Of a stretch of DNA of 64,000 bases, positions 41,649 to 50,791 are shown one piece after another; the first letter of the stretch is position 1, and each line of letters starts with the position of its first letter. The notes under the pieces are model-generated. The model did not search any database, was not told the origin of the DNA, and saw only the letters and a program-made list of their open reading frames with translations. Made by a program: the position numbers and the translations under genes. The DNA lies in the NCBI RefSeq assembly GCF_002872475.1, contig NZ_CP025682.1, positions 2,170,001 to 2,234,000 of the forward strand, in the 5' to 3' direction. This DNA comes from Pseudazoarcus pumilus. GTDB taxonomy: Bacteria > Pseudomonadota > Gammaproteobacteria > Burkholderiales > Rhodocyclaceae.

Positions 41649-42092
41649 ATGTTCAAACACATTCTGGTCCCGACCGACGGTTCCGAACTGTCGCAGGCTT
41701 CGGTTGCGAACGCCGTACGTCTTGCGGCGACGCTCGGTGCCCAGGTAACGATCTATTACGCGCAACCGGACTTTCCGATGCCGATCTACGGTGAGGGGGC
41801 GCTCATCGACCCGACCACGCCGGAACAGTTCGCGCAGTCCGCCGAAGCCGAGGCCAAGGCCATTCTGGCGCGCGCCAAGCAACTCGCCGACGAGGCGAAC
41901 GTCGCCGCCGATACCGACACCGACGTTTGCGAGGTGCCATGGGAAGGCATCATCGACGCGGCCAACCGCCACAACTGCGACCTGATCTTCATGGCCTCGC
42001 ACGGGCGCCGCGGCATCGCCGGCCTGCTGCTTGGCAGCGAGGCGCAGAAGGTGCTCTCGCACAGCGAGATTCCGGTGCTGATCCACCGCTGA
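41649..42092 (+). CDS. Universal stress protein UspA family
   Basis: Single Usp domain of 147 residues. N-terminal MFKHILVPTDGSELS and C-terminal SHGRRGIAGLLLGSEAQKVL (ATP-binding G-9x-G-S pattern, but the first Gly of the classical motif is Ala). It is probably a dimer acting in stress or starvation survival. Its position inside the cbb3/FNR island recalls the anaerobic Usp genes of pseudomonads that are under Anr control. It is divergent from the metallo-beta-lactamase gene. Confidence 0.92.
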   Translation: MFKHILVPTDGSELSQASVANAVRLAATLGAQVTIYYAQPDFPMPIYGEGALIDPTTPEQFAQSAEAEAKAILARAKQLADEANVAADTDTDVCEVPWEGIIDAANRHNCDLIFMASHGRRGIAGLLLGSEAQKVLSHSEIPVLIHR

Positions 42093-42114
42093 GGCCGGAA
42101 GCGCGCGGCGCTGC

Positions 42115-42372
42115 TCAGCCGTGAGCGTGGTGACGACCGACAGGGGGCGGATGCGCGCGCGGCGGACGCCCGACCAGGTACAGCGTGAGCAGGCTGGACG
42201 CCGCGCACACCGCCCAGAAGGCGAAGAATCCGATCGAATAGGTGGCGATCGGCGAGAACGCGACAGTCTCGCCGAAGAGGTAAAACTCACGCGGATTGAC
42301 CAGCGTGAAGAACAGGCTCTCGGCCACACCGGCGACGAGAAAAGACGGCCACAGCACCAGGATCCACTTCAT
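42115..42372 (-). CDS. Conserved-looking small membrane protein near ccoH
   Basis: I do not recognise this 85-residue protein. It has two hydrophobic helices (about 3-25, ILVLWPSFLVAGVAESLFF, and about 43-67, TYSIGFFAFWAVCAASSLLTLY), then a Pro/His-rich tail (PPRAHPPPVGRHHAHG) that might bind metal. It is the last gene of the cco minus-strand series, about 110 bases after ccoH. Codon usage looks like that of its neighbours. An assembly or copper role is suggested by position and the His tail only. Confidence 0.6.
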   Translation of the reverse strand: MKWILVLWPSFLVAGVAESLFFTLVNPREFYLFGETVAFSPIATYSIGFFAFWAVCAASSLLTLYLVGRPPRAHPPPVGRHHAHG

Positions 42373-42483
42373 CCGCGATTCCCCTCAGAGTTCGGATGTT
42401 TCTGTCCGCACCGCCACGTCTGACGCGGGCGTGCGCGCACCCTGCCACTTCCGTGACGAGTATGTGCCCGAGGCGGGAAAGAA

Positions 42484-43014
42484 TCAAACTTCGTAGGGGA
42501 GGATGCGCACCGTGGCGCCATCGGGCACCTGTACGTCGCCATGCAGGCGCCAGGCCCGCTCGCGGTCTTCGATCTGGATGTGCCAGCGCCCGGCCGTCAG
42601 CGATGCCAGCGGGCCGACGTACTGACCGCCATAGCCCGCTTCCAGACGCAACACCTGATCGAAGCCGGCGCGCGTCGGGTGGATCACGCTGACGACGATC
42701 TCGCGCGGCAGTTCCACCCCGTCGCGCGCCGACAGGCGCACGCGGATCTCGCCGGCGCGCAGACTCAGGTCGGCGACCATGCCGAGTTCGGCCGCCTGCG
42801 CCGAACGGGCCATGGTCTGGTCGATCGCCCGACCCTGACGGTAGTAGTCGTCGACCACCAGACCGTCGTTGGTGGTGATGGCCAGATACAGCAGCACGAA
42901 GCCCAGCACCATCGCCGTGACCGGAGCGATCATCAGGATCCACGGCCAGCGCTGGCGATACCAGGGTGTGGGGTGTGCGTCGGTAGCGGTATTCATCTTG
43001 TCTTCCCTGTTCAT
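42484..43014 (-). CDS. ccoH: cbb3 oxidase assembly protein FixH/CcoH
   Basis: Membrane-anchored protein of 176 residues required for cbb3 maturation and stability. A single N-terminal membrane helix (about 24-47, WPWILMIAPVTAMVLGFVLLY) is followed by a conserved DDYYRQGRAIDQ at its periplasmic border, then a beta-rich periplasmic domain. This is the FixH pattern. The start overlaps the ccoG stop by ATGA, giving coupled translation. Confidence 0.92.
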   Translation of the reverse strand: MNREDKMNTATDAHPTPWYRQRWPWILMIAPVTAMVLGFVLLYLAITTNDGLVVDDYYRQGRAIDQTMARSAQAAELGMVADLSLRAGEIRVRLSARDGVELPREIVVSVIHPTRAGFDQVLRLEAGYGGQYVGPLASLTAGRWHIQIEDRERAWRLHGDVQVPDGATVRILPYEV

Positions 43015-44417
43015 CGCGGCAGGATGAAGGTGCTCTGCTCACGCACCGTCGCGCTCTCCGCTTCGATCTCGAACTCGATGTCGTAGATGCCCGGCTCGGC
43101 CACGTCGTACGGCACGCGCACGTTCACCAGCACCGACTCCAGGCCGGCTGCTGGCAGCAGCGCGATGGTCGGCCCGGCGATGGTCATCGAGTCAAGGCCC
43201 GACACGCCGATGTGCACCTCGCGCGGCATCTCCGACATGTTCATCACCTGCAGGCGGTAGACGTTCTCGATCAGGCCGCCGGGCACCTCGCGGGCGAGCG
43301 AGGCGCGGTCGCGGATGACGTCCACGCGCACGTCCGGGCGCAGCACCAGGGCGGCCAGCGTTGCCGCACAGATGGCCATCAGCAGGGCCGCGTAGATGAG
43401 GATGCGCGGGCGCAACACATGTCGGAGGATGTCGCGCTTGCCCCAGTGCTGGCGCACGGCGTTCTCGGTCGAATAGCGGATCAGGCCGCGCTCGTAGCCC
43501 ATGCGGTCCATGACGTCGTTGCAGCCGTCGATGCAGGCCCCACAGCCGATGCATTCGTACTGCAGGCCGTCGCGGATATCGATACCGGTCGGACAGACCT
43601 GCACGCACACCGTGCAATCGACGCAGTCACCCTTGCCCACCGACGCCGGATCGACGCCCTTCTTGCGCGAGCCGCGCGGCTCGCCGCGTTCGGTGTCGTA
43701 GGTCACGACCAGCGTGTCGGGGTCGAACATCACGCCCTGGAAGCGCGCGTACGGGCACATGTACAGGCACACCTGCTCGCGCATCACGCCGGCGAACACA
43801 TAGGTGAAGATGGCGTAGAACAGCGTCCAGAACAGCACCCAGCCGCTCACGTCGAAGGTCGCGAAGGACTCGATCAGACCGTCGAGCGGCGTGAAGTAGG
43901 CGACGAAGGTAAAGCCCGTCCACAACGCCACCGCAGCCCACACCAGATACTTCGCGGCGCGGCGCAGCGCCTTGTTCGCGCTCATCGGCGCCGCGTCGAG
44001 CTTGCGTCGCGCCACGTGGTCGCCCTCGATCTTCTCCTCGATCCACATGAAGATCTCTGTATAGACCGTCTGCGGACAGGTGTAGCCGCACCACAGGCGG
44101 CCGGCGATCGCGGTGAAGAAGAACAGGCCGAAGGCCGAGATGATCAGCAGCACGGCCAGGTAGAACACGTCCTGCGGCCAGAATACCCAGCCCCAGATGT
44201 AGAACTTGCGCTCGGCCAGATGGAACAACACCGCCTGGCGTTCGTTCCATTCCAGCCACGGCAGGCCGTAGTAGAGAATCTGCGTGAACCACACGAAGAA
44301 CCAGCGCCAGTTGGTGAAGTTGCCCTTCGCCGAACGGACGTGGAGTTTCTTGCGCGAGACGTAGAGCGAATCGGTCTGAATGGGCTGTTCGCTCACGCTG
44401 CGTTTGCTCTCGGCCAT
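43011..44417 (-). CDS. ccoG: cbb3 maturation ferredoxin CcoG (FixG/RdxA)
   Basis: Membrane protein of 468 residues thought to reduce Cu(II) for insertion into the oxidase. It has about five membrane helices, with CGYTCPQTVYTE in the N-terminal part. Two [4Fe-4S] ferredoxin motifs follow (CVDCTVCVQVCP and CIGCGACIDGCN), then a C-terminal periplasmic immunoglobulin-like domain (about 370-468). Start 44417 (MAESKRS) has GGAAGC upstream and is preferred over 44441. A very stable hairpin lies between it and ccoP, so ccoGH may be expressed at a different level from ccoNOQP. Confidence 0.94.
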   Translation of the reverse strand: MAESKRSVSEQPIQTDSLYVSRKKLHVRSAKGNFTNWRWFFVWFTQILYYGLPWLEWNERQAVLFHLAERKFYIWGWVFWPQDVFYLAVLLIISAFGLFFFTAIAGRLWCGYTCPQTVYTEIFMWIEEKIEGDHVARRKLDAAPMSANKALRRAAKYLVWAAVALWTGFTFVAYFTPLDGLIESFATFDVSGWVLFWTLFYAIFTYVFAGVMREQVCLYMCPYARFQGVMFDPDTLVVTYDTERGEPRGSRKKGVDPASVGKGDCVDCTVCVQVCPTGIDIRDGLQYECIGCGACIDGCNDVMDRMGYERGLIRYSTENAVRQHWGKRDILRHVLRPRILIYAALLMAICAATLAALVLRPDVRVDVIRDRASLAREVPGGLIENVYRLQVMNMSEMPREVHIGVSGLDSMTIAGPTIALLPAAGLESVLVNVRVPYDVAEPGIYDIEFEIEAESATVREQSTFILPR

Positions 44418-44442
44418 GCTGCTTCCGTGTAATTGCGACAAT

Positions 44443-44469
44443 GCCCGTCCGGACGCTGTCCGGACGGGC
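44443..44469 (-). promoter_or_regulatory. Intercistronic hairpin between ccoP and ccoG
   Basis: Twelve-base perfect stem GCCCGTCCGGAC/GTCCGGACGGGC with a 3-base loop, 25 bases downstream of the ccoP stop. No T-run follows on the minus strand, so it is probably an mRNA-stabilising or processing hairpin, or a partial terminator, rather than a full intrinsic one. Confidence 0.7.
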
Positions 44470-44493
44470 GGGTCGATGAAGTGTCAGGTCACC

Positions 44494-45399
44494 TTACTGC
44501 GCGGGCTTGTTCGACAGGCTCCACACGTAGGCGGTGAGCACATGCACCTTGTCCTCGCCGAGGAACTCGCCAAAGGCCGGCATGCGGTTCTGACGCCCCT
44601 GCGTGATGGTCTCGACGATCGTCGCCTCACTCGAACCCCACAGCCAGGTGTTGTCAGTCAGGTTGGGCGCGCCCATCGCGGGATTGCCCTGCGCCTCGGC
44701 TCCGTGACAGACCGCGCAGTTGGCCTGGAACAGGTCGACGCCGCGCTGCGCGCGCAACGAATCATGGGCCAGCCCATTGAGCGAGCGCACATAGTGCGCG
44801 ACGTTGCGCACGCCCTCGGGGCCGAGTGCGGCGCCCAGCGGCGGCATTACGCCGACGCGGCCGTTGGTGACGGTGGTTTCGATCGCTTCAGGCGATCCGC
44901 CGTACAGCCACACGTCGTCGCTCAGGCGCGGGAAGCCGCGCGAGCCGCCAGCGTCCGAACCGTGGCACTGCACACAGTATGTCTGGAACAGTCGCGAACC
45001 CATCGCGATCGCATCCGGATCGGCGGCCACGGCCGGCACGTCCTGCTCGCGATACTTGGCGAAGATCGGCCCGAAGCGATCATCCGCATCGGAAACCTCG
45101 GTCTGGTATTGCCCCACCGAAGTCCAGCCGAGCACACCGCGGAAATTGCCGAAGCCCGGATACAGCGCCAGATACACGACGGCGAAGATCAGCGTCGCCC
45201 AGAACAGGTACAGCCACCAGCGCGGCAGCGGGTTGTTGTACTCGGCGATGTCCTCGTCCCACACGTGACCGTGCAGGTCGACCGGACCGGGTTCGGGCTT
45301 CTTGTTGTTCGACATCAGCACGAACAACAGGAACACCAGGCTCAGGGCCACGATCACCATGACCCAGCCATTCCAGAAGCCGCTCACGAAGTCAGCCAT
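44494..45399 (-). CDS. ccoP: cbb3 cytochrome oxidase diheme subunit III
   Basis: Diheme cytochrome c subunit of 301 residues that passes electrons to CcoO/CcoN. One or two N-terminal helices (about 10-30 and 58-78, WWLYLFWATLIFAVVYLAL) anchor it. The heme sites are CVQCH and CAVCH, each followed by an axial Met region (GVMPPLG and NRMPAFGEFL). Start 45399 overlaps the ccoQ end by 8 bases. This is the normal size and layout for CcoP. Confidence 0.97.
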   Translation of the reverse strand: MADFVSGFWNGWVMVIVALSLVFLLFVLMSNNKKPEPGPVDLHGHVWDEDIAEYNNPLPRWWLYLFWATLIFAVVYLALYPGFGNFRGVLGWTSVGQYQTEVSDADDRFGPIFAKYREQDVPAVAADPDAIAMGSRLFQTYCVQCHGSDAGGSRGFPRLSDDVWLYGGSPEAIETTVTNGRVGVMPPLGAALGPEGVRNVAHYVRSLNGLAHDSLRAQRGVDLFQANCAVCHGAEAQGNPAMGAPNLTDNTWLWGSSEATIVETITQGRQNRMPAFGEFLGEDKVHVLTAYVWSLSNKPAQ

Positions 45400-45586
45400 T
45401 TTGATTTCCTTGCTTGGTGTGTCCGTCACGGCGGGCGGACACGTCCTCATCATCTTCGGTGAAGGGCAGCATCGCGGCTTCGTCGAAACGCTTGCGGGCA
45501 TGCCGGCTGTAGGCCCACACGCAGATGCCCACGAAGCACAGGAAACCCACAACGGTGACGATGATCCTCAGGTCGTTGATATCCAC
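45392..45586 (-). CDS. ccoQ: cbb3 oxidase small subunit CcoQ (FixQ)
   Basis: Small subunit of 64 residues with one membrane helix (about 8-26, IIVTVVGFLCFVGICVWAY), followed by the conserved short tail with RKRFDEAAMLPF. It stabilises the core complex. It sits between ccoO (16-base gap) and ccoP (8-base overlap), the standard position. Confidence 0.93.
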   Translation of the reverse strand: MDINDLRIIVTVVGFLCFVGICVWAYSRHARKRFDEAAMLPFTEDDEDVSARRDGHTKQGNQNG

Positions 45587-45602
45587 GACGCCCCTCCCTT
45601 AA

Positions 45603-46235
45603 TCACTTGAAGTTCGACAGCGCGGTGCCCAGACCCTGCAGGTAGGCGATGACCGCATCCATCTCGGTCTTGCCTTCCAGCGCCTGCTTGGCGTTGGCGA
45701 TCTCGGCGTCGCTGTAGGGGTGGCCGAGTGCGCGCAGCGCTTCCATCTTCTTGTCGATGGAACTGGCGTCGACCGGACGCTGCAGCCACGGGAAGGCCGG
45801 CATGTTGGACTCCGGCACCACCGCGCGCGGATTGATCAGGTGCACGCGATGCCACTCGTCCGAGTAACGGCCGCCGACGCGCGCCAGATCCGGACCGGTA
45901 CGCTTGGAGCCCCACAGGAACGGACGATCGTAGATGTACTCACCCGCCACCGAGTAATGGCCGTAACGCTCGGTCTCGGCGCGGAACGGACGGATCATCT
46001 GCGAGTGGCAGTTGGAACAGCCTTCACGGATGTAGATGTCGCGTCCGGCCAGACGCACGGCGTCGTAGGGCTTGATATCGAGCGGATTGCCGGCACGGTC
46101 GATGGGCTTGGTGGTCGAGTGCTGGAAGAACAGCGGCACGATTTCGACCAGGCCGGCGACGCTCACCGTGGCGAGCGTCAGCACGATCATCAGGCCGACG
46201 CTGCGCTCGATCAGGTCATGTTTCAACTTGCTCAT
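45603..46235 (-). CDS. ccoO: cbb3 cytochrome oxidase monoheme subunit II
   Basis: Membrane-anchored monoheme cytochrome c of 210 residues. One N-terminal helix (about 13-36), heme site CSNCH at 73-77 ([15 protein letters not shown]), and axial Met in NMPAFPWL. The [17 protein letters not shown] stretch is family-specific. It is 13 bases downstream of ccoN and receives electrons from CcoP. Confidence 0.97.
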   Translation of the reverse strand: MSKLKHDLIERSVGLMIVLTLATVSVAGLVEIVPLFFQHSTTKPIDRAGNPLDIKPYDAVRLAGRDIYIREGCSNCHSQMIRPFRAETERYGHYSVAGEYIYDRPFLWGSKRTGPDLARVGGRYSDEWHRVHLINPRAVVPESNMPAFPWLQRPVDASSIDKKMEALRALGHPYSDAEIANAKQALEGKTEMDAVIAYLQGLGTALSNFK

Positions 46236-46248
46236 TGACGATGACTCC

Positions 46249-47679
46249 TCAGTGCGCAGCAGCCGGTTCGAGCACCGGTGCGTTGTAGGTCTTCTCGCCG
46301 GAGATGGTCTTGATGGTGTTGTACAGCATCAGGAACATGCCGGTGAGGAACAGGATCCCGCCGATCAGGCGGATGTTCCAGAACGGATAGCTGGCCTTGA
46401 CGCTCTCGATGAACGAGTAGGTCAGCGTGCCGTCGGCGTTGACCGCGCGCCACATCAGGCCCTGCATCACGCCGGCGATCCACATCGAGGCGATGTACAG
46501 CACGATGCCGATGGTGGCGATCCAGAAGTGCGCGGTGATCAGCGGCACCGAGTACATCTCGGTCTTGCCGTACATGCGCGGGATCAGGTAATACACCGAG
46601 CCGATGGAGATCATTGCCACCCAGCCCAGCGCCCCCGAGTGCACGTGGCCGATGGTCCAGTCCGTGTAGTGCGACAGCGCGTTGACGGTCTTGATCGACA
46701 TCATCGGACCTTCGAAGGTCGACATGCCGTAGAAGGACAGCGACACGATCAGGAACTTCAGGATCGGGTCGGTACGCAGCTTGTGCCAGGCACCCGACAG
46801 GGTCATGACACCGTTGATCATGCCGCCCCACGAAGGCGCCAGCAGGATCAGCGAGAACACCATGCCCACCGACTGGGTCCAGTCAGGCAGCGCGGTGTAG
46901 TGCAGGTGGTGCGGGCCGGCCCACATGTAGGTGAAGATCAGCGCCCAGAAGTGCACCACCGACAGACGGTAGGAATACACCGGACGGCCGGCCTGCTTGG
47001 GCACGAAGTAGTACATCATGCCGAGGAAGCCCGCGGTCAGAAAGAAGCCCACCGCGTTGTGGCCATACCACCACTGGATCATCGCGTCCTGCGCACCGGC
47101 GTAGGCCGAGTACGACTTCCAGAAGGTGACCGGAATCGCCGCGCTGTTGACGATGTGCAGCAGCGCCACGGTCAGGATGAAGGCGCCGAAGAACCAGTTC
47201 GCGACGTAGATGTGGGAGACCTTTCGCTTGGCGATGGTGCCGAAGAACACGGTCGCGTAGGACACCCAGACCAGGGCGATCAGGATGTCGAGGGGCCACT
47301 CGAGTTCGGCGTATTCCTTGCTGGTGGTCAGGCCCATCGGCAGCGTGATGATCGCCGCGACGATGACCGCCTGCCAGCCCCAGAAAGTAAAGGCCGCCAA
47401 CCGCGGCATAAACAGCGGCGCGTGACAAGTGCGCTGCACGACGTAGTAGGAGGTCGCGAACAGCGCACAGCCGCCGAATGCGAAGATCACCGCATTGGTG
47501 TGCAGCGGGCGCAGCCGTCCGAAGTGGAACCATTCACCCAGTTCGCTCAGGTTCAACGCCGGCCATGCGAGCTGGGCGGCGATGATGACGCCGACCAGCA
47601 TGCCGACGATGCCCCAGACCACGGTCATCAGGGCGAACTGGCGAACGACTTTGTAGTGATAAGTCGCCTGCGATTGCAC
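46249..47679 (-). CDS. ccoN: cbb3 cytochrome oxidase catalytic subunit I
   Basis: Catalytic subunit of 476 residues with 12 membrane helices, holding low-spin heme b and the heme b3-CuB centre that reduces oxygen with high affinity. Heme and CuB histidines are seen in [34 protein letters not shown] and [17 protein letters not shown]. Start chosen: GTG at 47679 ([12 protein letters not shown]), with AGAGGAG 8 bases upstream and the usual CcoN length; a longer frame to 47793 lacks support. An FNR-type site lies about 100 bases upstream. It is the first gene of ccoNOQPGH. Confidence 0.97.
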   Translation of the reverse strand: MQSQATYHYKVVRQFALMTVVWGIVGMLVGVIIAAQLAWPALNLSELGEWFHFGRLRPLHTNAVIFAFGGCALFATSYYVVQRTCHAPLFMPRLAAFTFWGWQAVIVAAIITLPMGLTTSKEYAELEWPLDILIALVWVSYATVFFGTIAKRKVSHIYVANWFFGAFILTVALLHIVNSAAIPVTFWKSYSAYAGAQDAMIQWWYGHNAVGFFLTAGFLGMMYYFVPKQAGRPVYSYRLSVVHFWALIFTYMWAGPHHLHYTALPDWTQSVGMVFSLILLAPSWGGMINGVMTLSGAWHKLRTDPILKFLIVSLSFYGMSTFEGPMMSIKTVNALSHYTDWTIGHVHSGALGWVAMISIGSVYYLIPRMYGKTEMYSVPLITAHFWIATIGIVLYIASMWIAGVMQGLMWRAVNADGTLTYSFIESVKASYPFWNIRLIGGILFLTGMFLMLYNTIKTISGEKTYNAPVLEPAAAH

Positions 47680-47779
47680 TTGGGTTACTCCTCTAGGTTT
47701 TCGAAACGGTATCCGGCGACCGCGGCTGCCAGCTCCCGACGGCCGGGCGCGAGAATAGTCCCGCAAGCGCCCCGTCGCA

Positions 47780-47793
47780 CTGACCCCGGTCAA
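47780..47793 (-). promoter_or_regulatory. FNR-like box upstream of ccoN
   Basis: On the minus strand it reads TTGACCGGGGTCAG: half-sites TTGAC and GTCAG separated by 4 bases, close to the FNR pattern. It is centred about 107 bases before the ccoN start. Transcription from a class II site here would begin near 47745 and leave a leader of about 65 bases. Confidence 0.65.
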
Positions 47794-47862
47794 ACGGACG
47801 CAATATTACTTTTTTCGTAGGCAGAAGTCTTGCCGAAATGCACTGAAAAGCATTTGCACGAA

Positions 47863-47892
47863 CAAAAAAACGGGGTGCGGATGCCGCACCCC
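47863..47892 (-). terminator. Intrinsic terminator of the ccoI-ccoS transcript
   Basis: Nine-base perfect stem GGGGTGCGG/CCGCACCCC with a 3-base loop. On the minus strand it is followed by GTTTTTTTG. It lies about 108 bases after the ccoS stop and separates ccoIS from ccoNOQP. Confidence 0.85.
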
Positions 47893-47989
47893 CAACCCCA
47901 ACAGAGAGACTTGCAATCAATGACCCGGTGGCGGACAGAGCCGCGCAGGGGCCACGGAGCAAGTATGTCACTGAGCCAGGGGGGCTGTT

Positions 47990-48003
47990 TTGATCTGGAT
48001 CAA
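47990..48003. promoter_or_regulatory. Perfect FNR box overlapping ccoS stop
   Basis: TTGATCTGGATCAA matches the FNR consensus TTGAT-N4-ATCAA exactly. It covers the ccoS stop codon (48000-48002), upstream of the terminator at 47863-47892, so how it could act on ccoN is not clear. Confidence 0.65.
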
Positions 48004-48224
48004 GTCGATGAATCGTCCTCGTCGCGCCGGGCCTGTTCGCGTCGGGCGCGGGCCTCGAGCTCTTCGCGCTCGCGGGGCGGATCGGGGTCGTCGGCGATGA
48101 TGCGGAAGGCGGGCCCTTCCAGGTCGTCGAACTGGCCGCCCCGTAAAGTGCGGAAGAATATCACGCCGATCACGAAGACCAGGACCACCGACAGCGGGAT
48201 CAGGATGTAGAGCCCGTATTCCAT
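48000..48224 (-). CDS. ccoS: cbb3 oxidase assembly protein CcoS
   Basis: Small membrane protein of 74 residues needed for heme and copper insertion. One membrane helix (about 4-24, GLYILIPLSVVLVFVIGVIFF), followed by the family segment GGQFDDLEGPAFRIIADDPD, then a charged tail. Start 48224 lies 11 bases after the ccoI stop, so it is read with ccoI. Confidence 0.94.
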   Translation of the reverse strand: MEYGLYILIPLSVVLVFVIGVIFFRTLRGGQFDDLEGPAFRIIADDPDPPREREELEARARREQARRDEDDSST

Positions 48225-48235
48225 GCGTGCACTCC

Positions 48236-50701
48236 TCAACTCCCCGCGCGGCGCTGCAGGCGCAGCGCGTTGAGCACCACCAGCAGCGAACTGGCCGCCA
48301 TGCCCAGACCTGCCATCCACGGCGTGATCAGGCCGGCCATCGCCAGCGGCACCGAGGTGAAATTGTACGCGAAGGACCACCACAGGTTCTCGCGTACCAC
48401 ACGCAAGGTCTTGCGCGCATGGGAAATTCCGTCGGACAGCCCGTCGAGCCGCTCGGAGAGCAGCACGATATCGCCCTGGTTTCGTGCCAGTTCGGTGCCA
48501 CTACCCATCGCGATCGACAACTGCGCCTGCGCCAGCACCGGCGCGTCGTTGACGCCATCGCCCAGCATCGCCACCACCGCGCCGGGCTCGCCCTGCCAGG
48601 CCGCCACCCGCGCCTGCTTGTCCTCCGGCGTCATGCCGGCATGGGCCTCGGAGATCCCGAGGCGTTGCGCCACCGCGCGCACGGCGGCCTCGCCGTCGCC
48701 GGACACGATGGCCATCGGCACGCCCTCGCGCGCCAGGCGCGAGATCAGCACCGGCGCATCCTCGCGCGGCGTATCAGCCAGCACGAAACGCGCCCGCCAG
48801 CCGCGCTCGCCGCCCAGGGCGACCACCGAACCGTCGCCCGCCTCCGTTGCGTCGAACGCGGGCTCGACGCCAGCCAGTTGGGCCACGAAGTCCGGCCGGC
48901 CGATGCGCACGCGTTCGCCCTGCAGCATCGCCTCCACGCCCTGTCCGGTCACCGCCTGAACATCGACCAGCGTCGGCAACACAAGCCCTGCGCCGGAGCG
49001 GCGCAACGCCGCGGCGATGGCGTGTTCCGAGCCCTGCTCCAGCGCCGCGCCCAGTGCGCGCGCACCGGCCTCGTCGCCGTCGAGCGCCTCCACGCACTCG
49101 ACGCGCATCTCGCCGTGAGTCAGCGTGCCGGTCTTGTCGAAGACGAAGCGGTTGGCCGTGGCCAGCGCCTCGATGGCGTGGCCGCGCGTGACCAGAATGC
49201 CCATGCGCGCGAGCGCGTCGGTGGCCACCGTCAGCGCGGTCGGCGTGGCCAGCGACAGCGCGCACGGGCAGGCCACGACCAACACCGAGACGAACACCCA
49301 CAGCGCGCGATCGGGGTCGATGAACTGCCAGACGATCAGGGTCGCGGTCGAGAGCGCGAGCAAGGCGACGATGAACACGCGCGCGACACGGTCGGCCTGG
49401 GTGGCGATGGCCGGGCGCTCCTCGGCGGCGCGGTCGATGAGTCGGCGAATCGCCGCCAGCCGCGTGGCCTCGCCCACCTGGCGCACTTCGACCACGATCG
49501 GACTGGAAACGTTGATGCTGCCGCCGGTCACCTGCGCGCCGACGGCCTTGGGCACCGCCCGGCTCTCGCCGGTGAGCAAGGCCTCGTTGGCGGAACTCGT
49601 ACCGTCGACGACGACACCATCGACGGCGATGACCTCGCCCGGGCGCACGCGCACGCGGTCCCCCGGCGCGAGTTGCGAGACCGGCACGCGCTCGCCGACG
49701 CCGGCGGCATCGAGTCGTTCGGCAAAGGCCGGCAGCACCTTGCCCAGTTCCTCGACGCCGCGCACCGCCTTCTGGCGCGCAAGCATCTCCAGGTAGCGCC
49801 CGCACAGCAGCAGGAAGACGAACATCGTGACCGAATCGAAATACACCTCCGGCCCGTCGATGAGCGTCGCCCATACGCTGGCCGCAAAGGCGCTGCCCAC
49901 GCCCAGCGCGACCGGCACGTCCATGCCCAGCGCACGCAGCTTGAGGTCGCGCCAGGCACGGCGGAAGAACGGCGCGGCCGAATAGAACACCACCGGCACG
50001 GTGAGAATCAGGCTCGCCCAGCGCATCAGCAACTCGGCGTCACGCGACAGGTCGCCCTCGCCGGCGATGTAGGCCGGATAGGCGTACATCATCACCTGCA
50101 TCATGCCGAAGCCGGCGACGAACACGCGCCACAGCATGGAGCGACGCTCGCGATGCGCGACCTGTTCGAGCCGCTCGGCGTCATACGGATAGGCGCGATA
50201 GCCGATGGCGGCGATCGCCGCCAGGATGCTGGACAACTGCGTCACGCGCGTGTCCCAACGCACGCGCGCGCGTCGCGTCGCGTAGTTGACCTCCATCAGC
50301 GTCACCCCGCGCTGGGCGGTGACATGGCGTTCGTTGAGCCATACGCAGGCCGCGCAGGTAATGCCTTCGAGGATCAGCGCCGCCTCGCGTTCGTGCTCGC
50401 CGACGAGTCGCACGAAGCCCTGCTGGAAATCCGGATGGTCGAACAGGCCGAGAGCCTGCAGTTCGGCCGGCATGGCCTCGCGCACCGGCTCAGGCATGGC
50501 GTCGCGGTGACGGTAGTAGTCGGCCAGGCCGTTGTCGACGATGGCACTCGCGACGGCCTCACAGCCGGCACAGCACATGCGCCGCTCGACATCGTCGATG
50601 CGCACCCAGTGCGAGGTGCCCGACGGGACGGGCAGGCCGCAGTGATAGCAGTCGGCCACCTCGTCAGACTCGTTGGCGACAGGGGAAGGAACGGAACTCA
50701 T
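48236..50701 (-). CDS. ccoI: Copper-transporting P-type ATPase for cbb3 assembly
   Basis: P1B-type copper pump (about 821 residues; FixI class) supplying the cbb3 CuB site. N-terminal Cys-rich part with CYHCGLPV and CCAGCEAV, an HMA domain with GITCAACVW, eight membrane helices, the ion-binding CPCALSLATP, the phosphorylation site DKTGTLTHGE, and the hinge GDGVNDAPVL. Start 50701 (MSSVPSP) is taken; an ATG 21 bases earlier is possible. It is followed closely by ccoS. Confidence 0.95.
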   Translation of the reverse strand: MSSVPSPVANESDEVADCYHCGLPVPSGTSHWVRIDDVERRMCCAGCEAVASAIVDNGLADYYRHRDAMPEPVREAMPAELQALGLFDHPDFQQGFVRLVGEHEREAALILEGITCAACVWLNERHVTAQRGVTLMEVNYATRRARVRWDTRVTQLSSILAAIAAIGYRAYPYDAERLEQVAHRERRSMLWRVFVAGFGMMQVMMYAYPAYIAGEGDLSRDAELLMRWASLILTVPVVFYSAAPFFRRAWRDLKLRALGMDVPVALGVGSAFAASVWATLIDGPEVYFDSVTMFVFLLLCGRYLEMLARQKAVRGVEELGKVLPAFAERLDAAGVGERVPVSQLAPGDRVRVRPGEVIAVDGVVVDGTSSANEALLTGESRAVPKAVGAQVTGGSINVSSPIVVEVRQVGEATRLAAIRRLIDRAAEERPAIATQADRVARVFIVALLALSTATLIVWQFIDPDRALWVFVSVLVVACPCALSLATPTALTVATDALARMGILVTRGHAIEALATANRFVFDKTGTLTHGEMRVECVEALDGDEAGARALGAALEQGSEHAIAAALRRSGAGLVLPTLVDVQAVTGQGVEAMLQGERVRIGRPDFVAQLAGVEPAFDATEAGDGSVVALGGERGWRARFVLADTPREDAPVLISRLAREGVPMAIVSGDGEAAVRAVAQRLGISEAHAGMTPEDKQARVAAWQGEPGAVVAMLGDGVNDAPVLAQAQLSIAMGSGTELARNQGDIVLLSERLDGLSDGISHARKTLRVVRENLWWSFAYNFTSVPLAMAGLITPWMAGLGMAASSLLVVLNALRLQRRAGS

Positions 50702-50791
50702 GCGGGCGGGCGTGACGCGCAAGCCAGACGAACCCGGCTCGGGAAAGCCTGCGTTGTATCACGATTCGCCCGGCGAGCGCCTTGCGCGCGG

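Larger units (their letters stand above)
47680..47999. other. 320-base control region between ccoS and ccoN
   Basis: No gene is seen here. The region holds an FNR-like box at 47780-47793, a terminator for the ccoIS transcript at 47863-47892, and the start of a second, perfect FNR box that overlaps the ccoS stop codon. The AT-rich stretch at 47800-47820 is a likely place for the ccoN promoter region. Confidence 0.6.
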
